From: Alloacidobacterium sp963823845
Lineage (GTDB): Bacteria; Acidobacteriota; Terriglobia; Terriglobales; Acidobacteriaceae
DNA length: 64,000 nucleotides
Direction: 5' to 3'
NCBI GenBank assembly: GCA_963823845.1
Contig: CAWGND010000016.1
Span: 62,001 to 126,000, forward strand
Position 1 is the first letter of the stretch; each line of letters begins with the position of its first letter. The position numbers and the translations under genes were made by a program. Below are positions 60,546 to 64,000 of the stretch, piece by piece. The notes under the pieces are model-generated. The model did not search any database. It was given only the letters and a program-made list of their open reading frames with translations, and had not been told where the DNA came from.

Positions 60546-63401
60546 CTAAGTTCCGGCAGCAGGTGCATTTGTCGAATGAGTTTCTCGTGACTGAGCCATC
60601 TGCCGGTAGCGCGGATCTTTGCGCAGTGCTTGCATGTCGGGGAACGGCGTAATCTGCCATGCGCTGGCGCCTTTTTGAAAACAAGCCGCAAGGGTAGCCA
60701 GCGCTTCGTCGCGTCTGCCGATTTGCTCAAGAATCCTTGCCTTGTAGATCTGTGAATCCATATCTCCCGCACCCAACGACTCGGCCTTCTGGATCAAGGA
60801 AAGAGCGGTCTGTCGATCTCCCGATTTGACTCGGTAAAGCGCTAGCAGCATCCAACTCGGACCATCGGTCTGGTCTGTTTGCAAATGGCGCTCGGCCTCT
60901 TTTGCAGCTCGCAGATAAGCGCTCCGTGCTTCATTCTGGCGGTCGGGTAGCGAGGAGTAGCAATCTCCCAGTTCTAACCAGTTCGCATCGTTCGCGGGAT
61001 CTAACTGCACAGCCCTCAGTGCATACGGCAGAGCATCTTTGTATTTGCCCTGGTATCGGAGTGCAAGAGAGATGTTTACGACTGCGTAATCAGCGTTTGG
61101 AGCTAGTGCCAGACCTTTCTTCAAGCTCTCAGTGGCGGCAACGAAGTCGCCCGTCTGGAGATATGCGGTACCGAGGCTGCATAGTGCCAGGGCACTCCCA
61201 GGTGCGGCAGTAGTCGCATCGCGGAAGGCTTGAATCGCCTCCCGGAACCTTCCCTGTTCCTGAAGGAAAGTCCCAAATTCGTTGTAGATCACCCAGGAAT
61301 TCGGTCTCTCATCCAGAACACGCCGGTACGTCTTCTCTGCGTCGGCCCAGCGGTTCAACCGCTCATACATCCAAGCCTGCCACAAGAGTGCTTTTGGGTC
61401 TGACGGATCAAGCGTGAGCGACTTCGTAATCTCCTCCAATGCGCCTTGCTTATCTCCCGTAAGTTCCAGGACCAATGATCGGGCCAGATGACCCTCCACA
61501 AGGCCAGGCTTCAACGCTAGTGCACGGTCGCAGTTTCCCCGAGCCAGTTCGAGAGCGCTAGGGTTGCGTTGAATCCAGTATTGGCGGACATAAGCCTGCG
61601 CCAGCTTTGCGTGAGCCATCGCATATTGGGGGTCCAGGTCCAGAGCTTCCTTATATTTCTCAATCGCGTTGTAGAGTCCTGCGTCATTCGGCTGCTTCCT
61701 CATCGTTTCGGCCTGCTGGAAGGCGGTAAAAGCGGCTGCTGACCCCGTTCCCGGCTCGGTTCGTTCGCTGCTCTTTAGATACTGCGTGAGGTGCAATAGT
61801 GATGTCGCCGCCGTCACTGCCCTAGCTGGCAGTTCCGTGATTTCCTCCATCGGGCATGCAAGGCTCTTCTCTCTGAGCGGACGGGTTGTGACTGGATCCA
61901 GCAAGCGCAGGATTAGTTCGAAGTGCGTGGACCCCAGTATCCCTGAGGCGCCTAGTGCTAAGTTAGCTCCCAGAGGGTAGCAGACCTCCTTCAAACTCTC
62001 AGCTCTGGTAAGGTCGCTGTTCACGTCGTCAGGAGAGATCACAAAGAGATCCCGATCAAACGCCTCCGCGCGGGCGAGTTCGCCCCTAATAGCATTGAGA
62101 ACTCCTGTCAACATAGGAGTCACATGAACATCAGAAGTCTTCGGCCAGTTCAGCAGAGCCACGAAACGTTTCCGAGGCAGCGGATGCAGAAAGTCTTCGA
62201 TCTTTTCCCAATCCCACCAGGCAGTTCCTCCAGCCAGGCAGACAGCAGAGATTGAAGCGCCCACAAAATGGCGCCGACTCCACAATGAATTAGCTCGACC
62301 GCGTGAGGGTTTCTCACCTAGTGCAATTAATGCCCGATCGAGAGCTTGACATCTCCGCTTGGGATCCTCGCTGAGACATTCTGTTATCAGTCGAGAACAG
62401 AGCGGAGGCACCTCTGAAGACCTTAATCGTGGACTGACAGCAATGGAGGAGTTATCCGGAGCTGCTGTCGGCTTTTGGCCCGTAAAAACTTCGTGCAATA
62501 CTACGCCCAAAGCGAAGAGGTCGCTGGCTTGAGTCGGAGGCCGCCCTAGAAACAACTCCGGAGCCATGTAGGCGGGGGTTCCAGCTAGTGCCCATCTACC
62601 AGGCAACGTCGTTTCGGTTTCAAATGCCCTGGCCAATCCAAAATCAGTGATCCATAGCCGCACATCTCGACCGCTTCCGTCGAGCATGATGTTGTTCGGC
62701 TTTATGTCCCGGTGAATGATGCCGGCAGCATGGATAGCTGCCACCCCTGCAACTATCTGCCTGAGAATCGCCGATCCTTCCTCTATCGATATTTGGCTCA
62801 GGACCCGCAACCTGGCCGCCAAGGTTTGGCCCGGTAGGAGCTTCATCGTCAGGAACAAAGAGCTAGGCGGCGGCTGTTCGCAATGGAAAATATCATAGAT
62901 GGGGCAGAGATTTGGATGGACAACTCCACGGGCGTGTAATACCTCCCGCTCGAAATGTAACCGCAAGGCGGGATCACCGGCTTTGTCGGGAAGGATCGTC
63001 TTCAGGGCAACATGAGTACTCTGTAGGAAACGGTCCTCTGCTTCGTAGACTTCGCCCATACCCCCTTTTGCGATAAAGCGGACGATGACGAAACGGTCAA
63101 TCAGGACTTCTCCAGGCCTGAGCCGACCTGAAGCGAGAGCTGAGAACATTCCATTCCCATCAAGCGAATAAGTCGTTCCCGTATCGGAGGCCGTCCTGGT
63201 CATCACTCGATTGAGGAAATCAAGAGGTGAATGATCGAGAAAGCTGCCTGCCCGTGCATCTTCAGCCAGCAGGTCTTCAACTATTTGCCTTAGGTCGGGA
63301 TGCCCGTTGCATGCCTTGCTTAGGAAGGCGGAACGCTCGGTCGGCTTTAGTGCTAGTGCAGCCTCAAACAACCGCTCAGCCAGCTCATGTTGGCTTGCCA
63401 T
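60546..63401 (-). CDS. Membrane-tethered Ser/Thr protein kinase with TPR tail
   Basis: 951 residues from ATG 63401. N-terminal helical region (ELAERLFEAALALKPTERSA), then an STPK domain (about 105-375): FIAKGGMGEVYEAEDRF (P-loop), HVALKTILPD (Lys), IIHRDIKPNNIMLDG (catalytic HRD), ITDFGLARAFE (DFG) and GTPAYMAPELFLG. A membrane helix (HFVGASISAVCLAGGTAWW, about 390) separates it from a periplasmic TolB-like domain (FVALLNWPKTSDVHVTPMLT) and about 10 TPR motifs (560-940). This architecture is common in acidobacteria. All catalytic residues are retained, so an active kinase is expected. Substrates unknown. Confidence 0.93.
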   Translation of the reverse strand: MASQHELAERLFEAALALKPTERSAFLSKACNGHPDLRQIVEDLLAEDARAGSFLDHSPLDFLNRVMTRTASDTGTTYSLDGNGMFSALASGRLRPGEVLIDRFVIVRFIAKGGMGEVYEAEDRFLQSTHVALKTILPDKAGDPALRLHFEREVLHARGVVHPNLCPIYDIFHCEQPPPSSLFLTMKLLPGQTLAARLRVLSQISIEEGSAILRQIVAGVAAIHAAGIIHRDIKPNNIMLDGSGRDVRLWITDFGLARAFETETTLPGRWALAGTPAYMAPELFLGRPPTQASDLFALGVVLHEVFTGQKPTAAPDNSSIAVSPRLRSSEVPPLCSRLITECLSEDPKRRCQALDRALIALGEKPSRGRANSLWSRRHFVGASISAVCLAGGTAWWDWEKIEDFLHPLPRKRFVALLNWPKTSDVHVTPMLTGVLNAIRGELARAEAFDRDLFVISPDDVNSDLTRAESLKEVCYPLGANLALGASGILGSTHFELILRLLDPVTTRPLREKSLACPMEEITELPARAVTAATSLLHLTQYLKSSERTEPGTGSAAAFTAFQQAETMRKQPNDAGLYNAIEKYKEALDLDPQYAMAHAKLAQAYVRQYWIQRNPSALELARGNCDRALALKPGLVEGHLARSLVLELTGDKQGALEEITKSLTLDPSDPKALLWQAWMYERLNRWADAEKTYRRVLDERPNSWVIYNEFGTFLQEQGRFREAIQAFRDATTAAPGSALALCSLGTAYLQTGDFVAATESLKKGLALAPNADYAVVNISLALRYQGKYKDALPYALRAVQLDPANDANWLELGDCYSSLPDRQNEARSAYLRAAKEAERHLQTDQTDGPSWMLLALYRVKSGDRQTALSLIQKAESLGAGDMDSQIYKARILEQIGRRDEALATLAACFQKGASAWQITPFPDMQALRKDPRYRQMAQSRETHSTNAPAAGT

Positions 63402-63621
63402 AGAGTCCCCGTACCACAAAGCGCAGACTTAGATTGATCGCTGTCAGGGCTGTGCAAGGCAGAGTGTGATTGAGTGGCAAGCACAGCAGTTTATGGGGCC
63501 CGCTGAAGAAATGGTGCGTTCAATCCGGTTTGTGTTTCACAAGATAATCCGGATGATATTTGGCTTGTGGGGGAACGCGGCCCCATTCTACCCCGGAAAC
63601 CGTTTAAATTGATAACCATCC

Positions 63622-63726
63622 CTATGCCATTCCTTGCATCACTCTAAAGAGTTCTTGATGAATGATGCTCGGAAAAAGTGCCTTTAGGCTTGCGAGAGAA
63701 AGCGTGATTACCAGGATTCGTTTCAT
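63622..63726 (-). CDS. Possible 34-residue hydrophobic peptide
   Basis: ATG 63726 is preceded by GAAAGGAGATGG, a strong Shine-Dalgarno at good spacing. The product MKRILVITLSLASLKALFPS continues to VMQGMA and looks like a signal peptide or single membrane helix. It lies upstream of the kinase gene on the same strand. It could be a leader peptide, a small toxin-like peptide or the start of a truncated secreted protein. Confidence 0.35.
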   Translation of the reverse strand: MKRILVITLSLASLKALFPSIIHQELFRVMQGMA

Positions 63727-64000
63727 GGGTCCATCTCCTTTCATTCTAAGAGGTGTGTCATTTTCAGACCGCCTTCACTTCCTTAGGCGGAATCGACAGG
63801 CCAAAGGGCAACAATTCTTCCCTTTTTCCTTATAGCTAAGAATCTCGTTAGAAGTGGTGAAGACGAACGAGTTGCAATCCGCCGTACACAGAGCCTAGCC
63901 TGTTAGAGCTGTACGTCAGCTTTGCTTTCTCAGAGTATGAATTGTCTCGGCCAATGGTTCGACCGCAGGTACGCATTATGAAGAAGCTACTTCAGGCCAT
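63727..64000. other. Window end, no assigned gene
   Basis: AT-richer sequence without coding character. At the very end (63978, + strand) an ATG opens MKKLLQA and runs off the window; it could be the start of a secreted protein, but there is no clear ribosome-binding site. Confidence 0.3.

Noticed and set aside
63978..64000. Start of a possible gene (MKKLLQA) at the window end
   Set aside because: Only seven codons visible and no clear ribosome-binding site, so it was not called as a CDS.

Overview
The window looks like a chromosomal segment of a GC-rich, Gram-negative soil bacterium, most likely an acidobacterium of the Terriglobales (Granulicella/Edaphobacter/Acidobacterium type). This is an inference from gene content: a large ADOP-type MacB/FtsX permease and an ADOP fragment, a BlaI/BlaR1-like pair, a DUF1844 protein, paired GT-C glycosyltransferases, a secreted radical-copper-oxidase-like protein with a long IPT/TIG array, and a Ser/Thr kinase-TPR protein. 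No rRNA gene or species marker is present.

Layout. (1) 1-6.2 kb: 3' end of an MFS carrier, a hypothetical protein, a small gene split by a 158-bp MITE-like insertion, a pentapeptide-repeat protein with a TIR-like C-terminal module, a BlaI/BlaR1-type regulator/sensor pair behind a perfect 34-bp palindrome, and a secreted His/Met/Asp-tailed protein. (2) 6.2-33.8 kb: housekeeping backbone. It holds sucA, an ADOP permease, ku, an outer-membrane barrel, PhnP-like hydrolase-ribF, ygfZ-DUF1844 and a secreted zinc peptidase. A long + strand run follows: mtnP, PfkB kinase, GT-C glycosyltransferase, MgtC, dapF, S66 carboxypeptidase, mpl and plsC. It ends directly against a convergent - strand run: DUF3467, GT39, TPR, NfeD protease, slipin, SPOR. 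The dapF-S66-mpl overlap points to diaminopimelate supply and murein peptide recycling. The NfeD-slipin pair is a canonical membrane proteostasis module.

(3) 34.4-59.5 kb: an accessory region marked by one intact tRNA-Leu(UAG) and three partial copies of the same tRNA. All three partial copies break in the anticodon loop and share an ATCCTAAG-like core. The region is full of broken genes: a frameshifted Abi-family gene, a truncated SDR, a PAS fragment, DUF1254 and DUF4136 pseudogenes, an ADOP fragment, a frameshifted alcohol dehydrogenase and a cysteine-hydrolase stub. Intact cargo includes a YXWGXW protein, a PsiE-like protein, the 2405-residue oxidase/TIG protein, an OmpA-family protein, an alpha/beta hydrolase, an ArsR-like regulator divergent from two SDR genes, and a complete IS3-family element. 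No integrase is visible, so the region reads as layered, decayed integrations at one tRNA.

(4) 60-64 kb: a membrane-tethered Ser/Thr kinase with a TPR tail, followed by a small protein with a CxxC...CxxC tail. Upstream of the kinase are a possible 34-residue hydrophobic peptide and mostly unassigned sequence.

The observations most worth pursuing are the anticodon-loop tRNA-Leu fragments with their repeated flanks, the MITE whose removal restores a reading frame, the 34-bp palindrome centred on a -10 box, the 510-bp macro-repeat inside the TIG protein, and the pentapeptide/TIR-like fusion.
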